From NCBI RefSeq assembly GCF_019649055.1, contig NW_026570286.1, positions 1-64,000 on the forward strand: 64,000 nt of DNA, written 5' to 3'. The notes under the pieces were generated by a model that was not told where the DNA came from, made no database searches, and saw only the letters and a list, made by a program, of their open reading frames with translations. Numbering within the stretch: the first letter of the stretch is position 1; each line of letters begins with the position of its first letter. Made by a program: the position numbers and the translations under genes. Source of the DNA: Paramacrobiotus metropolitanus (taxonomy: Eukaryota > Tardigrada > Eutardigrada > Parachela > Macrobiotidae). This document shows positions 34,409-48,263 of the stretch, one piece after another.

Positions 34409-36245
34409 ATGACTCTTCTGAGTTCGAGACTTTTTATCTCTACGAAGCCTCACTCAGCCATTAGTTGTTTGCTGAACAATTTGTTTCGCTCGGTGGAAAA
34501 CTGTGCAGTTTTATCGCAAAAAGATTCAAGTTTCCCGATCTCCTCAAGCGGAAAAGGACCGCTGCTAAGTCCGCGAGCACCACTTCGACAGTGAGAGCTT
34601 ATCTGGATTTGCTTTATCTCTGCTGACTCTGCTCCTTCCATAATCTGCTTGTTTATCTGTTGCAGTTTTCACACTACACCGAAAAGATGGGATTTGATGG
34701 AGTTTTTTGATGAACAGAAAAACTGGGGAGCAAGGGACGTCCGTTCGGGTATGAAAATGGCTCCAGTCTTGTGAAAGTTGGGAAAATTCAGGGCCCCACG
34801 ATTTGTCCTATGTTGTAAAATATTTAATGCAGCTTGTGGTGCACGGTGAAAGTACTATCCACGGCTTCGGAATTGATTATCAGATGTTTGTTATAAATTT
34901 TTGAACAGGCCGCTCGTGGACCAAAGATGATTTGCGGTTGAAAAGCAACACTGATCTGCATAAATTATGGTGAGTTTTTTTAAAACTTTGGTTCGAAGTG
35001 CAGTAAATTTTGTTTGATGCAAATGGATCAGTCGCGCATTGGACGTTAACGAGTAATTATTGAAATAATGCACATTATATCATTTGAAATGCATGCGTTA
35101 GTTTGTGTGCATATGCTGCAGAATTGTGTCATTTCAACTTGATAGGAAATAATTGTCAGAAAATACTTTTATCCTAATTTGCAACGGATACTTATCATGC
35201 TATCATTATTATTTTGAACAGGCTAGTCTTGTACAAAGAGCGGAACATGCTGTACACGATGCAGGCAGAGTACGAGCGGTTAGTGGAGCTCTTTCCCAAT
35301 CCCGAGCGTATCGACAAAGTAAGCAGTGTGCAATTCGGCGCACACTGGTTTCTGTGACCGACTGGATTTTTTTTATTATATTTGAATAACCAGCGGTTGT
35401 TGATGTGCACAGATTTTGATAATGATATTTTTTGCAGGTGGAGGAGAGTATGAGCAATCTGCAGGCAGTGGTGGACGAGAGGAATCGCGCCGTGAAACTG
35501 CTGGAAGTCGGTGTTACCGGTGAAGCACCGAAGCGGACTGTGTACAGCGGTCTCGGTCGGCGATACGAATACACCTATTCGGAGCATCTGATGCCGTACT
35601 GGCGGAATGCAAAGTGAGCAGTTATTTTTATAGTTTCTAGGGATATTTTTGCGTGAAATAATTTGCTGTACCGTGGGTAGCCAATTTGATACTGTAAGTG
35701 TACTCTGTCATAAAAGTATGTTAGTATTGTCACAATACCGTTATACACAAAGTAACACAATACATTTGTGTGCTGGTATAGTTGTGATTGTGAGAAACAT
35801 GCGGTGAAGGCCTTTTCGAAAAATTTTATACTCATGTAGCAGTGGCTTCGTCAGTTTGACGATATTTTTTGAAAATGCATTGTAAGTTGTTTCATGAGTA
35901 TGATTTTTTCTAACCTCAGTGAATTCACGTCACATTTTTTACAAATTCTGGTTCTACAAAGTTGACTGCATTGTGAAATTTAACTGTAGCAATGTTTAAC
36001 TTTTACTTGGGATTTGCAGACATTTTAAACGGCGCTACGAACAAGTGACGACAGGCGCCAAACGTGACTTCTTGTTAAAATTATGGGCGAAAAACAGGAA
36101 GGCGCGACAGCAGCTGCAGAAAAAGCAGATTGCTATTCTTTCCAAAGCAAAGGATGAATATCCCGATGAAGAAGTCTGGCAGCAGGGATTGGATGTCAAT
36201 GAGATGAAGCTGAAAGATGTCTACCATAGTAAAATGTCTGACTAA
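34409..36245 (+). CDS. MRPL47: Mitochondrial large ribosomal subunit protein uL29m (MRPL47)
   Basis: Component of the mitochondrial 39S subunit near the tunnel exit; the uL29 family helical hairpin binds 23S-type rRNA. Six exons: 34409-34590, 34666-34748, 34909-34969, 35222-35318, 35438-35613 and 36020-36245. All phases join to 274 aa (human 250). Residues 1-60 are rich in Ser/Arg/Leu and lack acidic runs, like a mitochondrial transit peptide. The family core follows: MEFFDEQKNWGARDVRSG, then LRLKSNTDLHKLW, YKERNMLYTM, NPERIDKVEESM and a basic C-terminal helix (LLKLWAKNRKARQQLQKKQ). The tail is slightly longer and more acidic than in mammals. Nothing is broken. Confidence 0.93.
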
Positions 36246-38537
36246 GCAGTTTTCTGCAGCGTCGCTGTACGATCGTGGCGTAAGAACGTTTTCCAGTGGG
36301 AAAGATTGTTCTGCTCTGTAATATCCTGCGGTGTCATGTATACATTACTTTCTAATGTAAAACCATTTACGAATGCCTGAAATGATGATATTTTGTTGTG
36401 TGGTTATGAGGAAGCGATTAAACTGCACTTCAGCAATGTACAGTTTAATCGTTCTGCCCGGTACAATGTGGTATACGTTGGTGCTGTAATAATGCACTTG
36501 GGAAATTAGAAACTGTGGATTTGATTACAGACTTGCAATACTTGCCCGAATAGCTAAATTGGGGCAGTGTCATGCTTACCGACAGTTTACGAAAACGTTT
36601 AGTTATTCACAAATTACTCTCTGTTGTCGAGATAATTTGCCCCTTTGCGCTTTGCCTATGTCGCAAATATATTTGGATATGAATATTTCAACATTTTACC
36701 TCTTGTGACCTATTATTCTAGTTTCTGTATGCATGCATTCGGCTATAAAAGTATAATCCACAGGTACGAGATATCCATCAATGATAATTATGTAACGTTA
36801 TAGGGGTTATCGACGTTATTCGGCAAAAAAACTGAAATATTCAAAAGCGTGCTTTTGCTTTGACAATTTATTTCGCAGCAGCGGATCAAACAAAAAACGG
36901 CGTTCACCTATTCAGATTCTAAAAACTTAATGCGGCAGATACGAGTAGGTCCGGTACTGTCTTACTAAATTAGATTGTATGAACTGCAACCAGAACACAG
37001 TAATATAAAATTGCTAAACATGTCTATGCACTGTATAATGGTCAGTTGAGCAACAATAAAACCTACAGGTACAAATTCTTAACAAAATTTGTGGCTCATA
37101 AGGGCACCACATATTTCACAAACCTAAAACTAAGGATACCGGGATACGTTTCCGGATCCAGCAGGGCCTATCACAAATTTGGAGGCTATTAATGGAATAC
37201 CAATACCAGCATTAACTGACGCAAATGCCTATTTACGCACAGAAGGGTGTCGCGTCGTACAGTTTTACCGCCTTTTACGACATTCTCCAGAACATCAACA
37301 GATTTGTAAAAGGATAAAAGTGGCAAGGCACGCACAATCTTCCCTACTGCGACAGCATATATATTTTGCAAATCTGTAATCTGTATACACAAATGCAGGA
37401 TGGTGAATTCATCAATCTGTGCGGTTATGCACCGCAGTCATTACCACATGTCGACCTGCCTTTTCCGCTAAACAAAAACGATTGAAATTCTTTTCTTGCA
37501 CTACTGTTGAAGCATTAGTACATACAATACTTGTATTGAAATTTTTATATCTCGTAAGTACACACAAGGACACTTAAATGTCTACGGACTATGCGAACGC
37601 TGTACATATAAGTTGTACGTTGTTCAGCACTTTGTGCCAGTATTGACTGTGGCGGGAATACATGCCGGCAACGCCGGATGATCCCGGATCCAAGTTTAAG
37701 GATAATGCTGCCTAATTTGGCTTCAGTTTCAGCTTAATACGTCATACGTTATACAAAGTCACAGCCACCTTCTGTACACTCGCTGTTATGATGTTTTCGT
37801 CCCACATCCTGTAACGGAAACGCGCATACTCAGCTCGCACATTTTCCTAAAGACCTACTCTAGAACGTATGGGTTTTGGGCGTCGACGGAAAAGTACCTC
37901 GACATTGCGGTTGAATGGAGCGGTGAAGAATAAAAAAGTAGAATTTGTGAATGATTTCATACTGATGCCATAGTACTATGTTTGAAGGCTGTTCCTCTTG
38001 TACTTGACGCGTACGAGTAGGGAAACATGCCTATATAGTTCTATTTATGCCACCAATTGCATCCAGTATCTCGTTGCCCTCAGTATATTTGTACATACAT
38101 CGTTGTAGTAGTACAGTGACCTTTCTTACTGTAATTTAACAAATGATTTGCGCTTTTGGCTATTTACTGAAATGGTTTACGTATGAAAGAGTTGTAAACG
38201 GTTCATTGGTATTTACTCGCTTTGGGGCAAAAACCGGAATTATAATCCGTAACCTTTACTAGTTTGAGCTGTTTGATACATGGTTGCGTGTGGCATATTA
38301 GGAGTAAATTATCAGATCCGGGCCCTTTGCGTTTTTCCGGTGCGCGCTTAATTGTGAATGGAAACTGCAGATTACAATTAATCTACAGTAAGGTTCGGTT
38401 TCTGGTTTATTTATTTGCTTCTGCAGCATCATCTGTTTCACTGCGATATATATAGCACCAATATACCAAAGGTGTCACAAGACACAAGCATTGTCGGGAA
38501 TAATCATTGTGTATTCCTTGCGTATATATATTTCACA
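36246..38537. other. Intergenic stretch, nothing recognised
   Basis: About 2.3 kb of AT-rich DNA downstream of MRPL47. Open frames at 37179-37392 and 38264-38455 are short with no codon or splice support. No tRNA-like or repeat structure was seen. Confidence 0.45.
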
Positions 38538-40507
38538 ATGTCGGTGAAGAGGGTATGGAGAATCATTCCCCTTTGGATTGCCTTTATTGTTCAGTCGAAT
38601 TATCTTTCTGCTGACGACTCGGTAAAGTCGTGATCTGTGTCTAATTTTAAATTAGCCATTATCTGTACTTTGATAATAAATGTAAATATGTAATACAGTA
38701 ATATATATTACCTAGAAAAAACAACGATTTAGGTGAACCAATGTACAATACAAAGTAGCGTCTACGCCGAAAAACACTTACCGCATACAGTTATTTTGTA
38801 GGATTTACATTACCGGTAATAATAATCATTACTAATAAAGAAATTCGAAGCACAGTTATGCATTTTGCATCAGTTGAGTTTTTGGTTGTTGTGAAATATT
38901 ACAGAATTATTTGTTTTGGTTAGTTTATGTGCTGCATGTCTGGATGGAAGAGTGTTCGAGGAGTGGTTCTGTGTCCACGACCATGTTGCGAGGGTTACGC
39001 TCTTCGGAGCAGTATACTGCCGGCATTAGGCCCGGTCACTACATGTGAGCTGCAAAATACTCCCGGTGACATTCCTCCTGCTGTTCCCGCCAAGCCGATC
39101 GTGTCGGCAGCCACCCCACAGTCACCTGGCCCGGTGAACATTCCCATCATCGCCCTCAATGAAGATTCCGATATACCGTTGTCCCGCATTCCGCCACCAG
39201 TAAGCATTTCATCAGATTTTAACATACGTCACATTATAATGCTCTAGTACGGTAAAAAGATTTTCGTGTAAGCTAAAATATATAACATTCTCGCCATGTT
39301 AATAAAACAGAAATTAAGGTTGACTGCAGCCACGTATTCGAGATACATATCTGGTAGTGCGGCGCAATATTCAAAGGTCACCTACTCTGTAGAAGGTGAA
39401 CGTGAATTATTTAAAAGTCACTCGTCTTGCTTCCAAAAAACTTCGCTTTATCTACGTACTGTTTTAGTCAGAAACCTAACGATCATGTTAAATAACACTG
39501 ATTTACCAGAAGCAGTTTGCACGTACGGGCAATTCTCAGTAAGCCCATGCGAGGACCAATCGAAATAAGCAAGTTAAAATCCTTCAATTACAAACGATGC
39601 GCTTTGCATTTACAAAACTTTGCTGATTCTTATGTTGTTTAAATAATCAAACAATATTATGTCTAAATTTAAATAATTAAACACTATACGAGTATTTTAG
39701 CATTAGCGTACTGCATGCAGTTTTAATTTTGAACATTTTGATCAAAACTGCCCCTTTTCGTCAATTATAAGAGATGGCCATTATACCGATACAATTTGTT
39801 AATTGCAACGTAAAAGGATTATTGACTCTTGGATCCATTAATATGCATGCGCAATGGTTTACCCCACGAGTGAAAACATTAATAGCATGGTCCATTAAAT
39901 ATTAAAACAAGGATCATGGTTCTTTATACTGCATATCGTTACTTTAGGGCTTAAAATGCGCTACGGAGTGCTGCCGGCGTAAATAAGCCTGTGAAACGTG
40001 GATGCCTGTAAATTGACAACGGCTAAGTAGTGCTCGTTGCAATGGTTTTATAGCTTTCGATTTTATTTTACAATTAGGTTAATCAAAATTAATGGTTAAC
40101 TTAACTTAATTAGCTTAACAGTATTAATACTGTTACTAAGTAAATATTTACTTTGGTTACTTAAATAAAAACGTTTTGCTTGCGCTAATCGAAACAATGT
40201 ACGAGCTCGTACCTATCGAAGCGAAAAAATATGGCAGTAAAGGTGTAAACTATATCATTAATTTACACTTCCACTGTAGGCTCGACAACGAGGTCACAAC
40301 CGGCGTGTACGACCTTTATCGGCGGCTGTGCAGGCATCGCTGGAAGGTGAGGAATCTGGTGCGAAACGGTCACACGATGTGTTGTTTCCGGTGCCGGCTA
40401 ACAGCATGCATCATTCCAGCTATGCGGGACGCCTACTAAAACCGCGCAACCCGGAGCTATCCGAACCGGCTCCCACGCAGATCTGCTCATGTAAACGCGA
40501 GCTGTGA
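38538..40507 (+). CDS. Candidate secreted or membrane protein, 195 aa, unknown
   Basis: I do not recognise this gene. Exon 38538-38621 begins MSVKRVWRIIPLWIAFIVQS, a good signal peptide, and ends at a donor (ctcg|gtaaag). Exon 38924-39199 (ttggttag acceptor, cacca|gtaagc donor) carries a Cys-rich head (CCMSGWK..CPRPCCEGY) and a Pro-rich segment. Exon 40280-40507 (ctgtag acceptor) gives a basic, Ser/Pro-rich tail ending QICSCKREL. All three exons are phase 0 and total 196 codons. The CC-x-GW..C..P.CC-x-GY pattern faintly recalls the end of EMI domains, but that is weak. The 1.08-kb second intron is large for this region. Exon choice is my own splice reading. Confidence 0.35.
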
Positions 40508-41675
40508 GAATGGAAATCAATTTACAACTCATTTGCCATTCCAAAGCCGGTTGCTCCTTATCGCCGTACACACCAAGAGGCGATTATTGCTGGCATGCTT
40601 AGAAAAAATTACTTATTTTAATTTGCCAGTTGCATCCGTTTTTATGTTATCAGTACCTATACGTTGCGTATATTCGAAATTCGAAAGAAATTAGTGTGTT
40701 TTGATTGCCTCGGTTTTGCAATATTAGTAGCTTTGGTTTTAATTTTTATAACCTTAGGGCTTCCTGTGTCTTGTTCTAACAATAAGGCGATTGTTTACGT
40801 TTAAAGAGGAACACATATGCAATTTTTATCACTTGTGCACAGATCTGCATACGCAATACAATGAATACATGGTTTGATTAGGAGCCATGGAGTTTCGGAA
40901 AGCTGAAATGAATATCGACTTGGATGAACAGCGCATGAAAATGTCCACATAAATTAATAGCAAATAATACTCGTAGATATCAAGCACGGAAAACAAGAGC
41001 ATAGATGCTGTTTCCGGCTTACGTTACGCTAACGATTTACAGAACACATTTGCCATCATCCGCATTACACGAAACGCATTTTACGACTAATTGAAATTTG
41101 ACACATCACATCAAGAAGCGGTTTTTTTTTTGCTTTTGCGCTTTAGTTTAGGTGCAGTGTGCTAGTCTGGCACAGCACATCACTCTCTCTCTCCTTCAAA
41201 CGCAAAAGAACAGTCAGTTTCAAGCAAAAAGTAATAATCTTGAACACAACATAATTATTGTTTAGTAATACGTATAATATAATATGTTGTCCATAAACCA
41301 TGTACAACACAATGTATTGATTAATATTTAAGCGTTTGCTTATGATTTTTGTGGGCAGCAGCATGGAAGTCGATCATCACGCGTAATATTAGCGTTGCTG
41401 ACTTATTAGCGTTGCTATAAAGTAGTATCCACAATACTACACCGATATCCATGCATGCCAATCGAACAGTAAATATCCAACAACTGAAGGTTTATGCATA
41501 ACAGAAACTTACGATTAGAAACGAAAAGATGCAAACCAGTTCCAAAGAAATCAAAGTATACTGTACATGAATGTTGTTCAAATTGCAAAAGAATTGATAC
41601 AAAAAGTTATCGTACCATACAGAAAGCGCGCATCGCAACAGAGAAATCGCAAAGTAACTATCAACAGGATGATCC
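40508..41675. other. Intergenic stretch between convergent genes
   Basis: AT-rich 3' flanks of the candidate secreted gene and of FEN1. A short CT tract lies near 41181-41193. No gene was seen. Confidence 0.45.
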
Positions 41676-44335
41676 CTATTTGCCTTTGGTCTTCTTGCTG
41701 GCCGATCCCCCAGCTGGCGCTTTTCGTTTACTGTTTGCCAACTGTTTAGCCGTTTCCGCTTTTTTATCAGCCTTGGCACTGGATGTCGGCTCCGATGGGA
41801 TTACTTTGAAAAAGTCCTCCATACGACCCTGAAAAAACGTTAAAATCACACATCAATGACGTGTGCAAAGCAACACAAAACCGACAGTTTGTGACAGAAA
41901 CATATACATAATTATCATAATCATGTCATACTGATCACGTTTCCCTCAGTTTACTGCCGAAAGTCATTAATTCAACCCATGTCAATGCATTCTCCAATAA
42001 TGTCATTGTATCTTAACGTTTAATAACGCCGTAAAGATACAAAGATACATCACATTACGATCATATTTAAAAATCGCTTATCAAAATTTTGCGTGCACAG
42101 CCCAAAAAAGGAACGAACAAACGAGCGCACGCTCGGAAATTGTCCATTAACTAACCTGCACAGGCCCGGTTTTATTTTTCTTCAGCTTCTGGCAGTTTTT
42201 GCGTACGCGATCTTCAGCGAAACCCTTTTCCTATAAACAACACATAAATTTATTCATTTACGGAAATCACCGACGTAACCAGCAGCAACTTCACCCACCA
42301 AGAGAGGCGGCATGTGTTTGCATAAAGCGCTCATCAACTGACAACCAACAACAAACACCGACCGACCTGCACCAGATACTGCACCAAGCCCTCCTCATCG
42401 GGCTGCTCCCACTTGAATGTCAAATCACGTCCGGATTGGACATCTGGCTGCTGGAAGAGTTGCCGAACCTGCTGATACGGCCAGTCTTCGGGGACGGGAT
42501 AGCGTTTCTTATCCAGATTCTTCAGTACTTCCTCCAAAGTCGAATGCTTCTTGATCAGTTCAAAAGCCTTCTTGGGTCCAATACCGCGAATACTCTCACA
42601 GTAATCACAACCCAGTAGAATGCACAGATCAATGAATTCATCCTGCGTCATACCTACAACGATCGGGAAAACATAAGACACGATGCGATCGTGCATCATT
42701 TGCTATGCGTCAACCGCGATAAATTAATAAGCCACCAAACAATATAACATTCCGGTATAAAATTTCAACATGGAGTAACCCACGTATGGGTAAACATTTC
42801 ATATACTCGTATTCAAGTTTCGAAACACATATCTATATTTCGAAATAGTCTAACAAACACCGCCAAGTACAGTATAGTATGCTTTTTCTAAGCTCTTTCT
42901 AAATTCAAAATTGTAATAACTGGCTCTGGGTATTTATAGCAATCAATTTTTAAGACACACAATTAGAACATTTCTTGAAGTGATGCTAAATGAAAAACGG
43001 GATGTGCAAAATTTTCAAGAAACTATTGAGCGCAATTTTTAAATGACGTCAAATCTGGATAGGAATAATTTGATACTTTTTTAAAGGAACGATTTCAAGA
43101 AGCACGCCGAGAGAAGTTTTTAAATTCAACTTACATCAATAATAACGGACACTGCACAGTTTCAAATCGAAAAGGCTAACACGCTTACCGAAGCCCTGGA
43201 GAACTTTGGGCAGGTGAATTTCCTGAATGGGCATTTTCTTGGCCTCACTGAACGTCATGTGCCGCAACAGCACCGACGAGCCGAACGTCAGGGCGTCCAT
43301 GTCCTCCGTGGCAGTGGCGAAGACTTTGCCCTCCTTCACCAGCGCCGCGCACTGCGCTTCAGCTTCCGAGGGGGCTTCCATGTAGGGCACGCCCATCAGG
43401 CGCAGCAGTTTCTTGGCTTCGTCGTTGTGCTCGCGCGTGATTTTCACCAAGCGACGGGTGAATTTGTCCACTTCTTCCGCTGTACCCACTTCCTTGGCCT
43501 CCTCCAGATCTTCCTTGGCCTCATCCCGACGCTCTTTGCGCTTGGTCAGCGCCACTCCCGCTTTCAGCTCGGGAGGCTTACCTGTAGGCGAAAAAAGAAG
43601 AAAATGTATCATCAAAATTTATTTTAACATTTTTGCTGTTTTTTTTACGTATTTTTAATTACCATCCACATAAAATTTAATTCCACATAAAATATAATCC
43701 ACATAAAATTTTTAAAAATATTCTGCGTGGTACAATATACAGTCATGTCCCTGGCGACATATTGTGGAAATGAAGGTGCGGATTAAAAATACAATTTAAT
43801 TTCAGACTTACCGTCGAAGACCCAGATGGGTTTGATCCCGTTGTCTATGATGCGGATGGTACGATGAAACAGTCCGAGAAGATGCGACGTCACTTCTCCA
43901 GCATCGTTCGTTAATAAATCCCCCTCTTGCCTCACAGCAATCATAAACTGCGAATTTCACGAGAAAAGCAATACTAAACAGTACAGTAACAGTGTAAACA
44001 GAACTGAAAGTGTTCTTTACGACAAAAGTCTCAGGAAAATTTTAATCATTGCTGATAAATCTACTGTAATCCATGGAACGATTTTCAAGAAATCGGCATT
44101 TAGAAATTAGAAACAACATTCATATAATGCAAACGAAAGATAACGAAGAGAGATCTGCTGCAAAAACTGCATAAAGAATTAAAGATGCTGTAGTTGGGGA
44201 TCCACTAAGTACCTGATACAGTGCCATGGAGGCATCAATCGCCACTTTACGGCCGAAATAATTCTTCATTTCACTTTCCCGGATAGCTCCAGGTGCATGC
44301 TCCGCCACCAATTTCGACAAATCCTTAATGCCCAT
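41676..44335 (-). CDS. FEN1: Flap endonuclease 1
   Basis: Removes 5' flaps during Okazaki-fragment maturation and long-patch base-excision repair in the nucleus. Exons: 44213-44335, 43812-43947, 43189-43581, 42367-42653, 42156-42230 and 41676-41828; phases join to 388 aa (human 380). XPG-N (1-107) starts [18 protein letters not shown]. The metal ligands are all present: D34 (VAIDAS), D86 (VFDG), E159/E161 (APSEAEA), D180/D182 (ATEDMD) and the [13 protein letters not shown] helix-hairpin-helix region. The C-terminal PCNA-binding box is intact (Q338-GRMEDFF, QxxMxxFF), with its Gln just before the last intron, followed by a basic tail ending KKTKGK. NOP56 lies upstream on the same strand, 0.9 kb away. 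Confidence 0.96.
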
Positions 44336-45256
44336 GATATTTCAGTATCAAAACCTTGGGAAGGAACGAAAACCCAACGATGTGCAAGTGTGCAGAGACT
44401 TGGAACAATCACAAGTTGTAACTGCAGTCTGCAAATAACGTAGTCAGTCAAAAGTACCTCACGAATCACGACGTAAATATTAAAAAAATATGAAAAACGA
44501 ATTTCAGCTGATTCTTCGTCACTTTGTATTTAATAATAGGCCTGGTCCACTTGGAGTAAGAAAATTATGGAAAACAACAGAGTCCGACCACTTTTTCTGG
44601 TACTCGTACGCTTGATTTGAAAAACTGGCGGACCAGAGCCAAACAATCGGATGCGGTTGGTATTGATGTACACGTAATATCGCTTCCCGTGCGGTAGCCT
44701 CCGGTAAATGACCATTGACTGACCATGGCAGCAAGTGCACATTGTGCAACGTAGTACTTACAAGTTACATGATAAACTAAAGCAATCCAATTTTCGAGAT
44801 TCAAAAAAAAAATTGAAAACAAAAGCGACTGTAGAGGAATCGGTTGAAGTTACTTACGCAAATCGTTGCAGTTTGCACTTTGCATCGAGTAACAGTAATA
44901 CAGATTCTATAACCACTAATTAATAACCAGTGATGATAATGTCGACTTTCAGATTTCAAGCAGCTGACTTGTGAGGTGCACCTGGGATGTATAATAAAAG
45001 AGCGTATTAGTGTGACTTATTTGATATGATGATCCGCATTCTGAATACCTTCTACATTTTATTACAACGATCCTCCGCAAATCGAGAGCGTCAACTTCTT
45101 TCTTCATTACACAAACACAGACAAACAGGTACGAAAACCATAACATCGACTTTTAATAAAATACCGTAGGATACGTATGATTACAAGTTTACAACAACAA
45201 AGCCCAACTAAAAAGAAAACAAAACCCAACTAATAAGAATACAAGATTAACTGTGT
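44336..45256. other. Spacer between NOP56 and FEN1
   Basis: It should hold the FEN1 promoter and the NOP56 3' UTR. On the minus strand, ttttatt near 45057 reads AATAAA, a plausible NOP56 poly(A) signal. A 70-codon minus-strand frame (44530-44742, containing RYYVYINTNRIRLFG) looks protein-like but has no further support. Confidence 0.45.
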
Positions 45257-48200
45257 TTACTCCTCTGCTACTTGCTTTGACTTCTTTTTCTTCTTCTTCT
45301 TGGCCGGCTGTTCCTCAGTCTCTTGTTCTTCTTCAGCAGGCACCTGTTGCTCAACTTCGTGTTCCATCTCCACGTCCTCAGTAGGCCGCTTTTTCTTCTT
45401 CTTCTTTCCCTCAAGAGCTTCAACAGCTTCCTCAGCCGTCTCCTCAGCTTCTTCTGTCTTTACGCGCTTCTTCTTTTTCTTCTTTTCTGTGGACTTCAGA
45501 TATGCTTGCTTGGCCGCTTCCGCCTGCAATGAAAATTAAATTTTGTTCCAATCTGTAATTTGTATCACGAGCAGCGGAGCACATTCTAATCAGAAGCAAC
45601 AGTCCACAGTCCACACCAACATACGTAAATGCTAAATATGTGCAGATGCTAACTATGAATATTAAACAAAACCTTTAATTACGTTATATTCAATCCGATT
45701 ATTTAAAACCGAAATTCCACACACCGAAAACACTTACTTACATCTAATGCCATAATGTCCTAATACATACATCTAAAGTATCGATGAACTTTCTCATACT
45801 TTTCTGATCAATATCATTTTTAGCGAAAGTAAACCCTTTCGACCTTCCGATAATTTAAAATCGTGCAACGCACCTCTTTAACGGCTTCCTTCATGACATC
45901 AACGTTTTTAGGAGGATTTTCACCACCTTCGATATACTTCAAACGATCTTCAACTTGTTTCCGCAAATGTTCTCCAACGACAGCACTGGGCATTTCTGAG
46001 ATCAGTATTATGCATGTTATCCAGAAATATATAAACATAAAATTCAGCAATTCAGCAAGCAGCACTTACCACTGAAACAATCCAGGCGTGCAGCGATGGA
46101 ACATTTATTAGCCAAATACCGAGAAATGCGCCCTTTATCCTTGGCTTTGGCCTTGCCAATAAATGAGGAATGGTAAATCAATCCGTATTTAGGCGTATTA
46201 CCCCTCGTCTTCAATGCGCGGAATAATGCTTTCTCCGCGCCAAGAATCTGCACCGTAGATGCGGGGAACTTGGCCAAGTTGGTCAAACTGCCAGCATGCG
46301 AAATCAAACGTGCCCCGACCTGCAACACCGAAACTTACTACATATTACCAAACCAAATGATCCAACAATCCAAAAACCTTAATTCTTCAACTAAAAACAA
46401 AACAGCAAACAATAAATTTTGACGTACTTGTTCCCCAATTAAAGCCGCCAAACTGGGTGAGCACTGGGCCATTTTATCGCGGAGATAACCGTGCAGCTTT
46501 AAACGGAAGGCCGCTAGCTTGTTCACTTTGCTGCAGAACGTCTGCACATTTTGCAGATCAACTTCGGGTATTTCTGCGCCTATAAAACCATAACGTTATC
46601 AAGGCATCTTAAAAAACTATCCTCAAGGAAATAACGAAGGGAACAACACGAAAATGGTGGTAACAATACATTCAAACGAAGTCATGTGTGCAGCAGTAGA
46701 ATTAAACATTCACAAGTAGTTTCAGAATTTAGACGTACCGATCGATGTTCTGGCTGCTTCCAAAACATGTTGCAATTTATCCTCATCCTCCAGCAGGTCC
46801 CTCATGACCTGTATCTTCGTCTCGCCATCTTTCTCGAGAGTCTGTCGTTCTCCGATAATACTGACCAGCTGGGTGTAGAGGTAATTATCGGGGACGATGC
46901 GGATCAACTCGGGAAAATGATAGCCGTACCACTCACGAATACGCATCGTGAACGTGTTGACGTCTTTGTCCAGCTGATCCAGAATAGCGATACTCTGGAT
47001 GATCATGTTGTCCACGCGGTTAACGTTGAATTTCACTTTGGATCGCGAATACGAGTGACCCAAGCCCAGTTGGGCCTTATTTGCCGTCTCGGGCGTCAGA
47101 CCATCCAGCTTCGCCAATTTGGCGAAATGCAGTCTAATGCCTAACATACAGGTAAAGGAAGTTCTACACAAATATCACTATCCGCAAAGTAAAACACTAT
47201 TCCAAACGTTAACAAAAAATGTTTACCGCATCATTGATAAATTTTTTTTTGGCAGAAAGAAACGGTAAAAATAATTTATAATAACAAAACGATGAAAATA
47301 TTCACACTAACCTGTTAAATCAGATATCAAATAAATAACAACCAAAAGGAAAACAACCGAAACTAATGAATAGATCAACTACCCATAAAAATAAAATGTC
47401 ATAAAATAAAGCAATCGCCAAGTTGCATCCCATATATCACGATTCATGTGATCCGGCAAAGGAAAATTGAAGACATAGGTACATATGTAAGTTAAAGTAC
47501 TGAAAAATTCAGAAATTAAAAAAATATACCAATTTCTTCATGGGAAGCAATTTTACCACAATCTACGGCGCAACTTGATCTATTCTGAATTTCTGATCCC
47601 ATAAACATTTTTGGAAAACTGAATGTAGTGTACCTCGAATGACTTCGGGGACAATGCCAGTGGTCTGGCAAGAAATGCCGCGGCTCTCAGCAATGGCCGC
47701 AGCAATCTTCGCTTCACCGACACCCAAAATGATCTTGCTCTTCTTGGTAGACTTGGGCAAATTGTCTTCGAGAAATTTCTGCAAATCCTCATGAAGGATA
47801 CCTACAAGTACATTAGACAGGGCTTGCAAAATTATAAACTAAAACCATTTACGGTATAAAATTGAACCGTAAATTAACCCAATGACTGGTATCTGAATTG
47901 CAGAAATGTTTCCAGCTGGTTACGCCGTTACGGCTCGTACTTGGTTACGACATGCTCCAATGAATCTAACATTAAAACGCACCTTCCGATATGGCGTTGG
48001 CATTCTCCAGAGCGCGAAGGTTATCCGTGAAGCTCATGAAGGCCAACAGCTTCACCATGCCGTCGAATTTGTTGAGATTGCTGACAGACTGCTCCACCTG
48101 GCTCAGGTTCTCGCCGATCTCCTCGAACTCTGACACTTGGAACAGCGAGTAGCCCGTCGCATGCTCGAATAAAACATAGCCTGTAGTAGCCTGCAGAAAT

Positions 48201-48263
48201 CACAGAAATCATGGATACAGGCGTCCTCTTTTCAAAGACCGCGAAACAGCTTTGAAGTACCAT
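45257..48263 (-). CDS. NOP56: Nucleolar protein NOP56, box C/D snoRNP core
   Basis: Core scaffold of box C/D snoRNPs that guide rRNA 2'-O-methylation, with NOP58, fibrillarin and SNU13, in the nucleolus. Exons: 48261-48263 (ATG only), 47983-48190, 47634-47801, 46739-47140, 46428-46579, 46070-46319, 45874-45995 and 45257-45523; phases join to 523 aa. The NOP5NT domain starts [28 protein letters not shown], the signature [19 protein letters not shown] and [20 protein letters not shown] in the Nop domain (about 260-410) identify NOP56 over NOP58. The tail has Lys runs broken by acidic Glu-rich segments. The single-codon first exon is inferred from atg|gtactt. No box C/D snoRNA was found in its introns. 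Confidence 0.93.

Noticed and set aside
44530-44742. 70-codon minus-strand frame with RYYVYINTNRIRLFG
   Set aside because: It looks protein-like but is isolated between NOP56 and FEN1, and a second overlapping frame is equally open; not enough to call a gene.
45323-45539. Plus-strand Phe/Ser-rich frames
   Set aside because: They are antisense to the Lys/Glu-rich tail of NOP56.
45524-48260. Possible box C/D snoRNAs in NOP56 introns
   Set aside because: NOP56 introns host snoRNAs in vertebrates, but I found no intron with both a TGATGA box and a CTGA box at fitting distance on the minus strand.
45257-48263. Assignment of the Nop-domain gene to NOP58
   Set aside because: The segments [21 protein letters not shown] and the start [14 protein letters not shown] follow NOP56.
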